Notes: generated from the letters alone by a model not told the origin. 64,000 bases of DNA from Treponema sp. (GCA_017470605.1 JAFUYH010000036.1:1-64000); one strand, 5' to 3'. Counted from the first letter of the stretch, positions 29,000 through 37,822 are shown. A program made the numbers and translations.

Positions 29000-30094
29000 A
29001 TGGCATCTTACAAAGAATCAGGTGTAGACGTAGAAGAAGGTTACCGCGCGGTAAATAAGTATAAGGAACACGCAAAACGTACTGCAATTCCTGGGCTTTT
29101 GACAGGTCTTGGAAGTTTTAACGGAATGTTTGAAGTTCCAAAGGGATACAAGAATCCTGTAATTGTAAGCGGAACAGACGGCGTTGGAACAAAACTGGAC
29201 ATTGCCTTCAAAATGAAAAAGTATGACACAGTTGGAATTGACTGCGTTGCCATGAGCGTAAACGACATTCTCTGCTCCGGCGTTCAGACTTCTTTCTTCC
29301 TTGACTATGTTGCCTGCGGAAAACTTGATGCTGATGTTGCGGCTGATCTGGTAAAGGGTGTTGCAGACGGCTGTGTTGATACAGGCTGTGCCCTTCTTGG
29401 CGGTGAAACTGCCGAAATGCCTGATTTTTACGATGACGGAAAATACGACCTGGCCGGTTTTGGTGTAGGTGTTGGCGAAAAGAAAGAAATGATTACCGGC
29501 GAAGAAATCCGCGAAGGTGATGTTCTTATTGGCTTGAGTTCTACCGGCGTTCACTCTAACGGTTTCAGCCTTGTCCGCAAACTTGTTCAGAATTTTGATG
29601 ACCCTTTTGTAATTGACGGAAATGATACTGGCAAGACAATCGGCGAAGTTCTGCTTACTCCAACCCGCATTTATGTAAAGCCTGTAATGGAAGTGCTTGG
29701 AAAATACAGAAAAGCCGTTCACGGAATGGTTCACGTAACTGGCGGCGGATTCTACGAAAATATTCCTCGTATGTATCCAAAAGCAAAGGATGGCAAAAAG
29801 CAGCTGATTTCTGTAATCAAGCGCGACAGCTGGGATATTCCACCTGTATTCGGTGAACTTATCCGCCGCGGTGCCGACCTTGAAAGCATTTACAACACAT
29901 TCAACATGGGAATCGGCTTTGTTCTTGCTGTATCTGCAAAAGAAGCAGACAGTGTTCTCGAAATGTTCAATGCAAATGCTTCCAAATATCACAAGGACTA
30001 CTGCCCTGACATGAAGGCCTACAAGATTGGCCGCGTAGAATACGCAAAGGGCGAAGTAAAAGGCCAGCGCGACGCTGTGCTTTTTGAAGACTAA
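29000..30094 (+). CDS. purM: Phosphoribosylformylglycinamidine cyclo-ligase (AIR synthetase)
   Basis: The 364-residue PurM closes the imidazole ring of AIR, using ATP. Family landmarks are all present: SGTDGVGTKLDIAF, MSVNDILCSG, LGGETAEMPDFY, STGVHSNGFSLVRKL and HVTGGGFYENIPRM. Length is normal for the family (about 345). It directly precedes PurE in the pathway, and the two genes are adjacent, although separated by a repeat element that provides the leader and the ribosome binding site (ACAGGAG). An intrinsic terminator follows the gene. Confidence 0.96.
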   Translation: MASYKESGVDVEEGYRAVNKYKEHAKRTAIPGLLTGLGSFNGMFEVPKGYKNPVIVSGTDGVGTKLDIAFKMKKYDTVGIDCVAMSVNDILCSGVQTSFFLDYVACGKLDADVAADLVKGVADGCVDTGCALLGGETAEMPDFYDDGKYDLAGFGVGVGEKKEMITGEEIREGDVLIGLSSTGVHSNGFSLVRKLVQNFDDPFVIDGNDTGKTIGEVLLTPTRIYVKPVMEVLGKYRKAVHGMVHVTGGGFYENIPRMYPKAKDGKKQLISVIKRDSWDIPPVFGELIRRGADLESIYNTFNMGIGFVLAVSAKEADSVLEMFNANASKYHKDYCPDMKAYKIGRVEYAKGEVKGQRDAVLFED

Positions 30095-30139
30095 TTTATA
30101 AAGAAGTCTGTTTTACAGTTATAAATTATTAAATGAAGA

Positions 30140-30173
30140 TACCCTGTCGTAATTTATGGCAGGGTATTTTTTT
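30140..30173 (+). terminator. purM terminator
   Basis: TACCCTG (30140-30146) pairs with CAGGGTA (30160-30166), followed by seven T residues. The convergent gene's stop codon lies inside this hairpin. Confidence 0.85.
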
Positions 30174-30783
30174 GAGCATTTTTTGCCTTTCTGGTATTCC
30201 AAAAATTTATAAAAGCATTTATACCCGCATAAATCCCATAGCCACCAAAAACTGCAAGAGCCTTATCAAAAAGATTCACAGGCAGCCGGGCCAGAAAAGC
30301 ACTTAAAATCAGTCCGAAATTCTGAAGAACCAGGGTATAGGTTAGAAATAAAACCGTGGAATTTTCATTCTGTCCTACACTGCCGGAAAAGAAAAGTGAA
30401 TAAATAAGGGAACCTTCAAGGCTTATAACAACAGTAGAAATAAAAAACATAAGCACAAGCCTGATCCAGAAGAAAATCCTGTTTTCAAAGGTTTTCTGTC
30501 TTGTAATAAAAAGCCAGGTAAGCAGAGTGCCGGTAATGCAGCAGAGCGCATAAAGTACATGCTTAAAAATATGCTGAATTACAATTGCATTAAATAAAGA
30601 AGAACATACACCGACAATTATTCCGCAGGGAATGCCAAAAAAACTGGCCGCATAAACAAAAATCATGTCCATAAAAAACTGAAACTGAAAAAACGCGCTT
30701 AAATATGAAATAAGAATATTAAGAGGCGCAAAAATCAGGGCAAGAAAAACTTGAGTTTTAAGAGGATATTTCTGAAAGGTCAC
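30154..30783 (-). CDS. Six-helix membrane protein, ECF S-component-like
   Basis: The 209-residue product has about six hydrophobic helices. The first half (LIFAPLNILISYLSAFF, then MDMIFVYAASFFGIPCGIIVG) resembles substrate-binding S-components of energy-coupling-factor vitamin transporters, although no specific member was recognised. The start is a GTG (complement of 30781-30783) that follows a TATAAT by 7 nt and has no Shine-Dalgarno, giving another probable leaderless start. The gene ends inside the purM terminator hairpin. No ECF ATPase gene is nearby; group II S-components often stand alone. Confidence 0.6.
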   Translation of the reverse strand: MTFQKYPLKTQVFLALIFAPLNILISYLSAFFQFQFFMDMIFVYAASFFGIPCGIIVGVCSSLFNAIVIQHIFKHVLYALCCITGTLLTWLFITRQKTFENRIFFWIRLVLMFFISTVVISLEGSLIYSLFFSGSVGQNENSTVLFLTYTLVLQNFGLILSAFLARLPVNLFDKALAVFGGYGIYAGINAFINFWNTRKAKNAQKNTLP

Positions 30784-30790
30784 GGCTTTT

Positions 30791-30796
30791 ATTATA
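30791..30796 (-). promoter_or_regulatory. -10 box before the GTG-start membrane gene
   Basis: Minus-strand TATAAT ends 7 nt before the GTG at 30783. It helps decide this start. Confidence 0.45.
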
Positions 30797-30873
30797 TAAA
30801 AATAGGACAGGCGGGGGAAGTCCGCTTGAAGGGATTTCGGGGATGACTTTATTAGACATCCCCTTAATTTTTT

Positions 30874-32727
30874 TTATTTTATTGATGATTTGTCGATAGA
30901 CCTTTCAATTGTTAAGGCCGGAGTTCCATCATGACGTAATTCGTCGTAAGAAAGTTGCAGAATAAACCAGTCTTTTGCATCTGCAGTAACTTCAAATGTT
31001 AAAACTGTATCAACCTTCTGACCGGCTTTTATATCCTTTATGGATTGAGGCTCTGAGAGATTGATAATATTATCTTTTCCCTGAGAATCATCAAGCGGCA
31101 GAACTTTTAATTCTGGAATATCAGTATCAGATGTAAATTTCATGTGAACTGTGATTTTATCACCGGCTTTCGGCAGGTTTGCTTTTGTGAGACTGGTCCA
31201 ATCTGCACCTGTAGATTTTGCCCATGAAGCAGGATATTTAAGGACACCTCCAATTGCTCCGTCATATAAGTCCATATCGTAAGTTGCTGGATGAGAAGCC
31301 TTTCTGAATACATCAGTTTCAAGAGGATCTCCTGGTAATTCTTTTATCCAAAGCTTTTTTTCGCTGTCTACGCCTCCAAGAGAAGCATAAGCCCATGAAT
31401 AATATTTACCGTCCTTAAAACAGGTTCTTTCATAGCAGCTGCCAAAACCGTGCGTAAGTCCTTGAGAATTGAGACGCCAGAATCTGTAAACATCAGTTTT
31501 TATGTCAGATTCGTTTTCAAAACCTGCAGTTCTATAAGATGTATAACTTTCTTTCTTTTCTTCAAAACTGTAGAAAGTCCATTTCATTCCGTTGTATTCA
31601 AATTCGTAATATCCATTTTTACATTTGTCGCCGTAAGGAGTTTTCTTTGCATTTACAAAAATTCCGGGAACATTAAGATATCCCTCTTTATAATTTCCAT
31701 TCTGAAAATCTGATTCTGAAAAACAGGTTCCCCATGGAGTATGATATGTATCTGTTGCAGGTGGATTTATTTTAGCTTCTGCCGTTGAAACAGAAATAAC
31801 TGCATTATTACTTGTTTCCTTTGCAGCTTTTGCTTCATCAAGTATTCCTTCCATATCCTCAAAATAGTCATAGGCCCATGCATGGTAAATACCGTCTGAA
31901 TTTGTTGTCTTCCATACTTCATTAAAATCACCGATTGCAACTTCAACTCTGAATGTTCCTGTTAAAGTACTTCCGTTCCAGTTCTGGTAACAATACAATG
32001 TATCGGCACGAACTTGAGCTTTAGTAGCTTTTTTATCAGGAGCAATATTCTTTTCCCACCAGTCTGAAAGGATTGCATTTTTTGCAATATTTTTGAACCA
32101 GGCTGGCATTGTGTCTGCAACTGTAATTTCAATAATTCTTCCGTTTGATTCAGAATATCGGTGGGCAACATGAACTTTTTCTCCATCCTGAACAGAAAGT
32201 CCTGTCGCAGAAGTGTCTCTCTCATAGATTTCCGGCTGAACAGGAGTTACAGTTTCATCAACCATACCTGACCACTCTTCAAAGTTGTTCCATTCATAGC
32301 GATTATTTTTTGATTTTCCGCCTTCGTCCTTCCAGTAATCTGTAAACTTAGTACCGGTCATAATGGAATTAATACTGAACATAAAATTATCATTGAACTT
32401 ATTTTCTGTCCTATTCCATGTTCTACCGCAAGAAATTCCGTTTACAAACAAAGGAACTTTTGCGCATTGCATTTTTTTGTATGGTGAAATCTTTTTCCAC
32501 CAGTCGCTGTCTGTATCCATTGATACTTTTGAAGCAATTTCCTTAAACCAGTCTGGAGCACGGTCATCTACCAGAACTTCAAGAATAACACCGTCTTTCA
32601 TTGCAACTCTGTGTGTTACAACCCATTTTTTACCATCAATGATTGAGCTTGCAGCGAAAACTTTTCCGCCTAAAGCAAAAATAAACATCAGAATGCTTAT
32701 TCTCATGATTTTGTTTAATTTAGTCAT
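30874..32727 (-). CDS. Secreted protein with two WFK modules, unknown family (617 aa)
   Basis: The family was not recognised. After a signal peptide (MRISILMFIFALGGKVFAA) come two copies of a roughly 110-residue module. The first begins VTHRVAMKDGVILEVLVDDR and has APDWFKEIASK; the second begins VAHRYSESNGRIIEITVADT and has MPAWFKNIAKN. Shared features are HR-x(3-5)-G-x-I-x-E-I, P-x-WFK, and a later region ending in an ED/SGMVDE-type segment. A Trp/Tyr-rich middle region and a beta-sandwich-like C-terminus follow. The neighbouring 424-residue protein has the same modules. An AGGAGG site 8 nt upstream fixes the start. It lies 45 bp downstream of that paralogue, in one operon under the dyad promoter at 34150-34219. 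Confidence 0.75.
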   Translation of the reverse strand: MTKLNKIMRISILMFIFALGGKVFAASSIIDGKKWVVTHRVAMKDGVILEVLVDDRAPDWFKEIASKVSMDTDSDWWKKISPYKKMQCAKVPLFVNGISCGRTWNRTENKFNDNFMFSINSIMTGTKFTDYWKDEGGKSKNNRYEWNNFEEWSGMVDETVTPVQPEIYERDTSATGLSVQDGEKVHVAHRYSESNGRIIEITVADTMPAWFKNIAKNAILSDWWEKNIAPDKKATKAQVRADTLYCYQNWNGSTLTGTFRVEVAIGDFNEVWKTTNSDGIYHAWAYDYFEDMEGILDEAKAAKETSNNAVISVSTAEAKINPPATDTYHTPWGTCFSESDFQNGNYKEGYLNVPGIFVNAKKTPYGDKCKNGYYEFEYNGMKWTFYSFEEKKESYTSYRTAGFENESDIKTDVYRFWRLNSQGLTHGFGSCYERTCFKDGKYYSWAYASLGGVDSEKKLWIKELPGDPLETDVFRKASHPATYDMDLYDGAIGGVLKYPASWAKSTGADWTSLTKANLPKAGDKITVHMKFTSDTDIPELKVLPLDDSQGKDNIINLSEPQSIKDIKAGQKVDTVLTFEVTADAKDWFILQLSYDELRHDGTPALTIERSIDKSSIK

Positions 32728-32772
32728 TTAAAATCCTCCTTTTAGTATTTTTTTCATAAAATGACTTAATTC

Positions 32773-34047
32773 TTATTCAATTTTTGTGAAAACGAATTTT
32801 CCGCTTATGGTAACGGCTGCACCATGACTTATTTCACTTGGGTAGGAGCCTGAACTCATAAAGAGCTTAAAAAGAAAATATGTTCCGGCTCTTTCTTCTG
32901 GGATTGTTACAGTCTTTTCAAATGTTTTAGTAGAGCCGTCAAAGCCTTCTTCAAAATACCATCCGTAGTCTTCCAGACTGATCCACTTATTGTTTATTAC
33001 AGACTGTGTTCCTACGCTTTTTATTACTTTTTCTGAAGCATTGTTTTTCTGAGGACTTACCGTCAATTCAAAAGAACAGGCAACCTTGTCTCCTTCTTTT
33101 AATATGAGGCTGTCATCTGTAGGTGGAAAATAAAGGTTGTATTGGTCTGTGCTGGTCAGCTGAACCTTGTTTAGGGTTATGGTCAAGGTTTTGCCGTCGC
33201 ACTCCGAAGTCATGGATTTATTGCTTTCCTGATTTTTCCACATGACATAGGACTTCTTTCCGTTTGACCAGTAGCTTTTGAAATCAGGGCCCTTTTGTGA
33301 AAATGCAGAAATATAAGAATCTTTCATTTCTGCTTTGTATGCCTTGTCTTTGCTGCAGAAAATCTTTTTAGGGGTATAACAGATTTCAAAATACCCCTCC
33401 TGACTATACCTGTCGCCATATTCTTTTTTTATGGCAGTTAAATCTGTGTTTGCTCCAAGAACCTTGAACCATTTTGGGGCAGTCCTATTAACCAGAATTT
33501 CAAGAACTTCATCTTTTGAATTTTGAATTCTTTGCACAATGAAAAGATTATCAGCATCATTTTCTATTGTTTCTGATTTATCGGGATTTTTTATTTCATC
33601 ATTTATTTCAGAAAAGTCTGCTATTGCATTGTAAGACAGTCTGTTTTTTCTTGATTGACTTGATTCATCAGTCCAGTAATCTAAGAAAGGCGAGCCCAGA
33701 AATGATTTGATTTCAGAATTAAATAATCCTGTAAAGTCATTGTTATTATCAAGTTCTGCTGTACATTCCAGCTGATTGACTATTATAAAGGCCTTTGCTG
33801 CCTTGCCGTCTTTGTAAGGAGAAAAATTCTGCCAGGAAGAAGAATTTGAATCCAGAGAAGCATGGGCGGCCGCAAGTTTAAACCATTCGGGGGCTTTTGC
33901 TTCAGTACAGATTTCCATAATTACACCGTCGTTCATGACATAACGGTGAACTACCTCGTAGTCTTTTGCTTTTACACCGGCTGCAAAAACAGGCACTGTA
34001 AAAACAAAAAGAGAAAGTACAATAAAAGCAAGAATTGATTTTTTCAT
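32773..34047 (-). CDS. Secreted protein with two WFK modules, unknown family (424 aa)
   Basis: A paralogue of the next gene. It has a signal peptide (MKKSILAFIVLSLFVFTVPV) and two modules: VHRYVMNDGVIMEICTEAKA with APEWFKLAAAH, and VQRIQNSKDEVLEILVNRTA with APKWFKVLGAN. The C-terminal 130 residues look like a beta-sandwich (KVACSFELTVSP, AVTISGKFVFTKIE). The start at 34047 is set by the signal peptide and by ACAGGA upstream, which is supplied by repeat copy B. The longer ORF start at 34125 would translate through that repeat and is rejected. Export to the periplasm or surface is clear; the role is unknown. Co-regulation with the other dyad-promoter genes suggests a shared extracellular function. 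Confidence 0.75.
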   Translation of the reverse strand: MKKSILAFIVLSLFVFTVPVFAAGVKAKDYEVVHRYVMNDGVIMEICTEAKAPEWFKLAAAHASLDSNSSSWQNFSPYKDGKAAKAFIIVNQLECTAELDNNNDFTGLFNSEIKSFLGSPFLDYWTDESSQSRKNRLSYNAIADFSEINDEIKNPDKSETIENDADNLFIVQRIQNSKDEVLEILVNRTAPKWFKVLGANTDLTAIKKEYGDRYSQEGYFEICYTPKKIFCSKDKAYKAEMKDSYISAFSQKGPDFKSYWSNGKKSYVMWKNQESNKSMTSECDGKTLTITLNKVQLTSTDQYNLYFPPTDDSLILKEGDKVACSFELTVSPQKNNASEKVIKSVGTQSVINNKWISLEDYGWYFEEGFDGSTKTFEKTVTIPEERAGTYFLFKLFMSSGSYPSEISHGAAVTISGKFVFTKIE

Positions 34048-34051
34048 TTTT

Positions 34052-34140
34052 TCCTGTGTAAGCAGGCCGGTCAGAGCCTGCGGTGTTCTATAGCAAGCCG
34101 TTAAAAAAAAATTGCGATGGAGCAATTTTTTAGGCTTACC
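34052..34140 (-). repeat. Two-hairpin palindromic repeat, copy B (leader of the 424-aa gene)
   Basis: Minus-strand copy of the element at 28905-28992. Hairpin 1 outer stem is AAGCC/GGCTT and hairpin 2 is GCAGGC tctgaccg GCCTGC, so base pairs changed together relative to copy A while the loop stayed the same. The copy makes up nearly the whole transcribed leader between the -10 at 34150-34155 and the start codon. Confidence 0.8.
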
Positions 34141-34149
34141 ACTTTTTAA

Positions 34150-34219
34150 ATTATAAACCTAAAGAAAAGATTTGTAGTGAGAATAAATTAATCAGAATTT
34201 GGTGAATTTTTTCACCAAA
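34150..34219 (-). promoter_or_regulatory. Dyad-type promoter R0 (WFK-module operon)
   Basis: Minus strand: perfect dyad TGGTGAAAAAATTCACCA (34200-34217), then TGATTAATTTATTCTCA, ACTACA at the -35 position and TATAAT (34150-34155). Spacing is identical to promoters R1, R3 and R4. Confidence 0.8.
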
Positions 34220-34260
34220 GAGGCAGGACTGGGATTACAGGTTACGCAATTTATTATCCC

Positions 34261-34914
34261 CTATACGCCTGTACTCCTCCCCATGTCGCCGAATTTAGCC
34301 ATCAGCTCTTTTTTGCTGGCTACTCCAAGCTTTGAAAGAATGCGGGTCATGTAGTTGTCTACGGCACGAACTGTAATTCCCATGGCTTGTGCAATTTCTT
34401 CTTCAGACTTGTGCTGAAAAAAGAGGCCTGTTAATTCCCGTTCGCGTTTTGTAAGGCTGCGGTAAAGGTTTGTATAAATTACATAATCAGAAGTAAGGCT
34501 TTCTTCCATAAAAAAGGAGCCGTCGCCCTTACAGGCTTTTTCCATGGCCTGCAGCAGCACCTCTAAATCGGCATTTTTGGAAACATAGGCAACCGCCCCC
34601 GCCGCAACAGCCTGCTCCACAATTCCTGCTCCCTTGAACATGGAATAACAGATGCAGTTAAGCCTTGGGTAATTTTCCTTTATAAAGCGGATAAGGGAAA
34701 GTCCGTCTGCATCATCAGACATTCCGCCAAGATTTATATCCACAATGCAGATAAGGCTCTGGTAATCCGGGCTTTTGCAATAATCTGCCAGAAAATTCTT
34801 TGCTTCATCAATGGAAGCAAAAGTTCCGCTGCAACGAAAGTCACTTTTTTCTTCTATTATTTTGCTTACACCCTGCCGCACAAGGTTGTGGTCTTCAATT
34901 AAAATAAAGTTCAT
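34261..34914 (-). CDS. NarL/FixJ-type response regulator
   Basis: The 217-residue protein has a receiver domain (1-120) with acidic pocket EDH near residue 7, phospho-acceptor Asp59 (CIVDINLGG), the switch Ser near 91 and Lys113 (YVSKNAD). A LuxR-type helix-turn-helix follows (about 150-212, LTKRERELTGLFFQHKSEEE, then VRAVDNYMTRILSKLGV). It is encoded 57 bp downstream of its kinase and has its own TATAAT and GAGGG site in the gap. The surrounding dyad promoters are its most likely targets; the second half-site near -42 fits activation by a LuxR-type dimer, but binding is inferred only. Confidence 0.92.
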   Translation of the reverse strand: MNFILIEDHNLVRQGVSKIIEEKSDFRCSGTFASIDEAKNFLADYCKSPDYQSLICIVDINLGGMSDDADGLSLIRFIKENYPRLNCICYSMFKGAGIVEQAVAAGAVAYVSKNADLEVLLQAMEKACKGDGSFFMEESLTSDYVIYTNLYRSLTKRERELTGLFFQHKSEEEIAQAMGITVRAVDNYMTRILSKLGVASKKELMAKFGDMGRSTGV

Positions 34915-34971
34915 TTTGCCCTCATCAAAAAATTATAGCATATAAAATGGATTTTCTTAAACTAAAACCAT

Positions 34972-36258
34972 CTACTTCCCAATGCAAATCTCCACTTCCG
35001 TGCCCTCTCCTGATTCGGAAAAATATTTTATGCTGCCGCCAATTTCGTTCAGGCGCAGTTTGATGTTTTGGATTCCAAAGTGAAGATTTTTTATGCTGGT
35101 TATTTTTCTGCTGTTCATCATTTCAAGCGTTTTTGGGTCAAGGCCGTGGCCGTCATCGGTTATAAAAATCATAAGTCCGCGGCGGATTCTGTCGCTTTCA
35201 GAAGGATTACGGATTAAAACGGTAACTTCTTTAGCCCCGCTGTGTTTTTCTATATTTGAAAGCAGCTCCATGATAATTCTGAAAAGATGATGAAAGGCCA
35301 GCTGTGGCAACACGTCAAAATCTGCATCCTCAGTAATTACAAGCGAAGTATTAATGCCGGCCCGCCTTTGAAAGCTGTCTACGGCATTTTTTAAGGCGGC
35401 CGTAAAACTTCCCTTATCCATATTTATAGAAGAAAGTGTATAGCAGGCATTGCGGATATTTTCTATGCAGTCCGTCTGGTTCTTTTTGATTTCTCCTGCC
35501 AGCTCCTTATCTTCAATTTTTTCTGCAAGAATGGAAACATAGCGCATCTGCTGGGCAACCGAATCGTGCAGCTCCAGGGCAAGGCGGCGGCGTTCTTCCT
35601 CCTGCCCTTTATTTGTTGCCTTAAGTATTTTTTCAATTTCATTTCTGCGGGCATAGGTAAACTGATAAAAAAGCAGAAGCATGATAATCAGAATAAGCAG
35701 CAGGCTCATGGAAATAATAAGCTGCATAAAGATTGTTCCGCTTTTCTGATAAACCAGTCCCTTTGAAATGTAAAAGGTAGTTACAAGGCGGGCAAGCTCC
35801 TTTGCATCCTGTTCAAGGCAGGCTTTTTCCATTTCTTTCAGCTGATTTTGAATGCCGTATATACTGTCTGCAACCATATTAGGTTTAAGTTTTTTTTCTT
35901 TTTCAAGCACCTGCAAGAAAAGGTTCTGGCATGTGGCTATCTTTTCTTGAATCTGATTTGAATTATATTTTTCAGAAGTATCTGCGGCAGATTTTAAACT
36001 GAGGGCCTCGTCCAGACTTATCCAGGCATTATAAAGGGCAAAATCAAGACTTTGCGTTATGTAAGCCTGATCAAGAAATTTAGAATTGCTTGTTCCTAAG
36101 GCTGTTGTTTGAGAAGCCTTGTTTTTGACATCAGTTATCTGGCTCTTGCCTGTGGAACTGGCATTCAAAGGGCTGGAATCCGCTGAGCTGCCATTTACAG
36201 AACAGGAAAAAAATAAAAGCGAGAAAAAAAGAAAAAGAGCAGCCTTGTAGTTTTTCAT
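34972..36258 (-). CDS. NarX/LiaS-type sensor histidine kinase
   Basis: The 428-residue kinase starts with a signal sequence containing a lipobox-like FFSCS (Cys19). An extracytoplasmic helical sensor domain follows (about 20-177), then one membrane helix (178-200, IISMSLLLILIIMLLLFYQF) and a HisKA_3 domain with phospho-acceptor His231 (ALELHDSVAQQ). The ATPase domain keeps the N-box (IMELLSNIEKHS) and G-box (DDGHGLD). The sensed signal is unknown. The start ATG follows a TATAAT by 6 nt and lacks a Shine-Dalgarno. The divergent dyad promoter R4 shares this 109-bp gap, so kinase expression may respond to its own system. Confidence 0.93.
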   Translation of the reverse strand: MKNYKAALFLFFSLLFFSCSVNGSSADSSPLNASSTGKSQITDVKNKASQTTALGTSNSKFLDQAYITQSLDFALYNAWISLDEALSLKSAADTSEKYNSNQIQEKIATCQNLFLQVLEKEKKLKPNMVADSIYGIQNQLKEMEKACLEQDAKELARLVTTFYISKGLVYQKSGTIFMQLIISMSLLLILIIMLLLFYQFTYARRNEIEKILKATNKGQEEERRRLALELHDSVAQQMRYVSILAEKIEDKELAGEIKKNQTDCIENIRNACYTLSSINMDKGSFTAALKNAVDSFQRRAGINTSLVITEDADFDVLPQLAFHHLFRIIMELLSNIEKHSGAKEVTVLIRNPSESDRIRRGLMIFITDDGHGLDPKTLEMMNSRKITSIKNLHFGIQNIKLRLNEIGGSIKYFSESGEGTEVEICIGK

Positions 36259-36264
36259 AATATA

Positions 36265-36270
36265 ATTATA
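36265..36270 (-). promoter_or_regulatory. Histidine-kinase -10 box (leaderless type)
   Basis: Minus-strand TATAAT ends 6 nt before the kinase ATG at 36258. The expected -35 position touches the R4 dyad at 36292. Confidence 0.5.
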
Positions 36271-36291
36271 TCACAAAATTCAGTACAAATT

Positions 36292-36359
36292 TAATGAAAA
36301 AAATCATTAAAAAACTGTTACTAAAATCTAACTACTTTTTTTATATTATCAGTTATAAT
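36292..36359 (+). promoter_or_regulatory. Dyad-type promoter R4 (36368 gene)
   Basis: TAATGAAAAAAATCATTA (36292-36309) is a perfect dyad. ACTAC at 36331-36335 and TATAAT at 36354-36359 have exactly the spacing of R0, R1 and R3, although the sequence between differs more. The -10 ends 8 nt before a GTG start. Confidence 0.7.
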
Positions 36360-36367
36360 ATGTAATT

Positions 36368-37735
36368 GTGAAAAAAGCGGCTACGTTATTTTTATTGTCA
36401 TTTCCTCTTTTTTTCACCATTCCGGTTTTTGCTCAGTCTGCAAAAGACAAATGGGCAATTTTTGGGATGGGGCTTGGCTCGTATAATCGGACAGAATCTG
36501 CATCCCTAAATTCAAATGGAGAAATTGTCTGGACCAACAGTAATCGCCAGTGGGAAGATTTTGGCTGGGATTTGCGGGATATAGACCTTTCTCAGTATGA
36601 GGGCATAAAAATTGTTCTGGATGCCGCTTCTGAAATCCCCATTGACGCATTAAAACTTGATAACGGATATTCTCCTGGTCACTGGCTTTTTAGAGAAACT
36701 TATCCCGGTGAATACAGACTTTATTTTGACGGCAGAAACAAGAATGCGGTCTGGGGCTCTGTTGATGAAATGGATTCTGCCTACGGCTTTTTAATTTATT
36801 TTACGGTTCCGGGCAGCAAGAAAAATCTTATAACAAGAATTAAATCTGTTGAGCTTCTGAAAAAAAGCAGTCTTTCCACGGACAAAAAACTGGCGCCATT
36901 TGGAATTCAGCCGGGCACTACAAATCTTAGGGCTTTTGTTGAAGGAAACACTTTTTTCTGGAAAAGGGGCTATAATGATTCTTCTTCTGGCTGGGATTTT
37001 ACAGGAATTGACCTTTCGGATTATGACAGGGTTCTGGTAGAGGTTGCAGAAAGCGATAAAAACTTAAATCTGATTTTGTGCGACGGAAAATGGAAAAACT
37101 GGCATTGCTTTGGTCGCGTTGCCTCCACAGTTTATGAAGCTTCTCTTAGCGGGCAGGGAGCCCGCTGGCTGGACACAGATGCCCATCCTTTTGATTTAAA
37201 AAACGGACTTATGGTAATGCTTCAAAAACAGGATGCAGAAATCCGTCAGACTGAAAGTAAAACTCTTGTAAAGAGCATCCGCTTTTTAAAAAAGGGTGAA
37301 AAAGGCTTTGACTACGGAAATTTAGGAATATTAAACCGGGGCATTGGGGCAATAGAAGATAATACCATAGTAGAAGGAAATGCCGTTATCTGGCAGAAGG
37401 ATAATACGGATTTAAAGTGCGGCTGGAATCTTGTTGGTATAGATCTGTCGGAATATTCTGGAATACGAATTGAATTTGAAAAAAACGACTTGAATCTGGA
37501 GCTTACGCTTGCAGACAAAGAATGGCAGAACTGGGCTGCATTCAGAAGTACAGATCCTTATTCTATAGAAGCAAGTTTTTCTGGAGAAGGCGCTTTATGG
37601 AAATGGCAGGACTTTAAACCATACAATAAAAAAGACGGCTTTCTTATATTCCTGCGCTTTTACAGTGAAAAGCCTTTACGCAAAGACAAAAAGACAATAA
37701 TCAAAAAAATAGAGCTGATTAAAAATAAATGGTGA
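36368..37735 (+). CDS. Secreted protein with three GW-DLS-Y beta-sandwich-like modules
   Basis: The 455-residue product has a signal peptide (LFLLSFPLFFTIPVFAQ) and three tandem modules of about 130 residues. Each carries a GW-x(5)-IDLS-x-Y motif: GWDLRDIDLSQYEGIKI, GWDFTGIDLSDYDRVLV and GWNLVGIDLSEYSGIRI. Each ends with a K-x-IELLK-type strand. The pattern suggests carbohydrate-binding-like jelly rolls (CBM11/galactose-binding type), but no specific family was recognised and no catalytic domain is present. The start is a GTG that follows a TATAAT by 8 nt. The protein at 41305 has the same modules. Confidence 0.75.
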   Translation: MKKAATLFLLSFPLFFTIPVFAQSAKDKWAIFGMGLGSYNRTESASLNSNGEIVWTNSNRQWEDFGWDLRDIDLSQYEGIKIVLDAASEIPIDALKLDNGYSPGHWLFRETYPGEYRLYFDGRNKNAVWGSVDEMDSAYGFLIYFTVPGSKKNLITRIKSVELLKKSSLSTDKKLAPFGIQPGTTNLRAFVEGNTFFWKRGYNDSSSGWDFTGIDLSDYDRVLVEVAESDKNLNLILCDGKWKNWHCFGRVASTVYEASLSGQGARWLDTDAHPFDLKNGLMVMLQKQDAEIRQTESKTLVKSIRFLKKGEKGFDYGNLGILNRGIGAIEDNTIVEGNAVIWQKDNTDLKCGWNLVGIDLSEYSGIRIEFEKNDLNLELTLADKEWQNWAAFRSTDPYSIEASFSGEGALWKWQDFKPYNKKDGFLIFLRFYSEKPLRKDKKTIIKKIELIKNKW

Positions 37736-37797
37736 AAAAATTCATCAATTTTTGATTAATTTACTCTCACTACAAAACGATTTCCTTATGATAGAAT
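37730..37797 (+). promoter_or_regulatory. Dyad-type promoter R1 (lipoprotein gene)
   Basis: TGGTGAAAAAATTCATCA (37730-37747), ACTAC (37769-37773) and TAGAAT (37792-37797). It overlaps the stop codon of the preceding gene. Confidence 0.8.
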
Positions 37798-37822
37798 TAT
37801 ACAAGAAATTCAGGAGGTTGTT

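Noticed and set aside
29018-29992. Minus-strand frame of 324 codons
   Set aside because: It is antisense to purM, whose motifs are unambiguous.
32773-34125. Longer start of the 424-residue secreted protein at 34125
   Set aside because: The extra 26 residues would be encoded by repeat copy B, whereas the ATG at 34047 has a ribosome binding site and begins a signal peptide.
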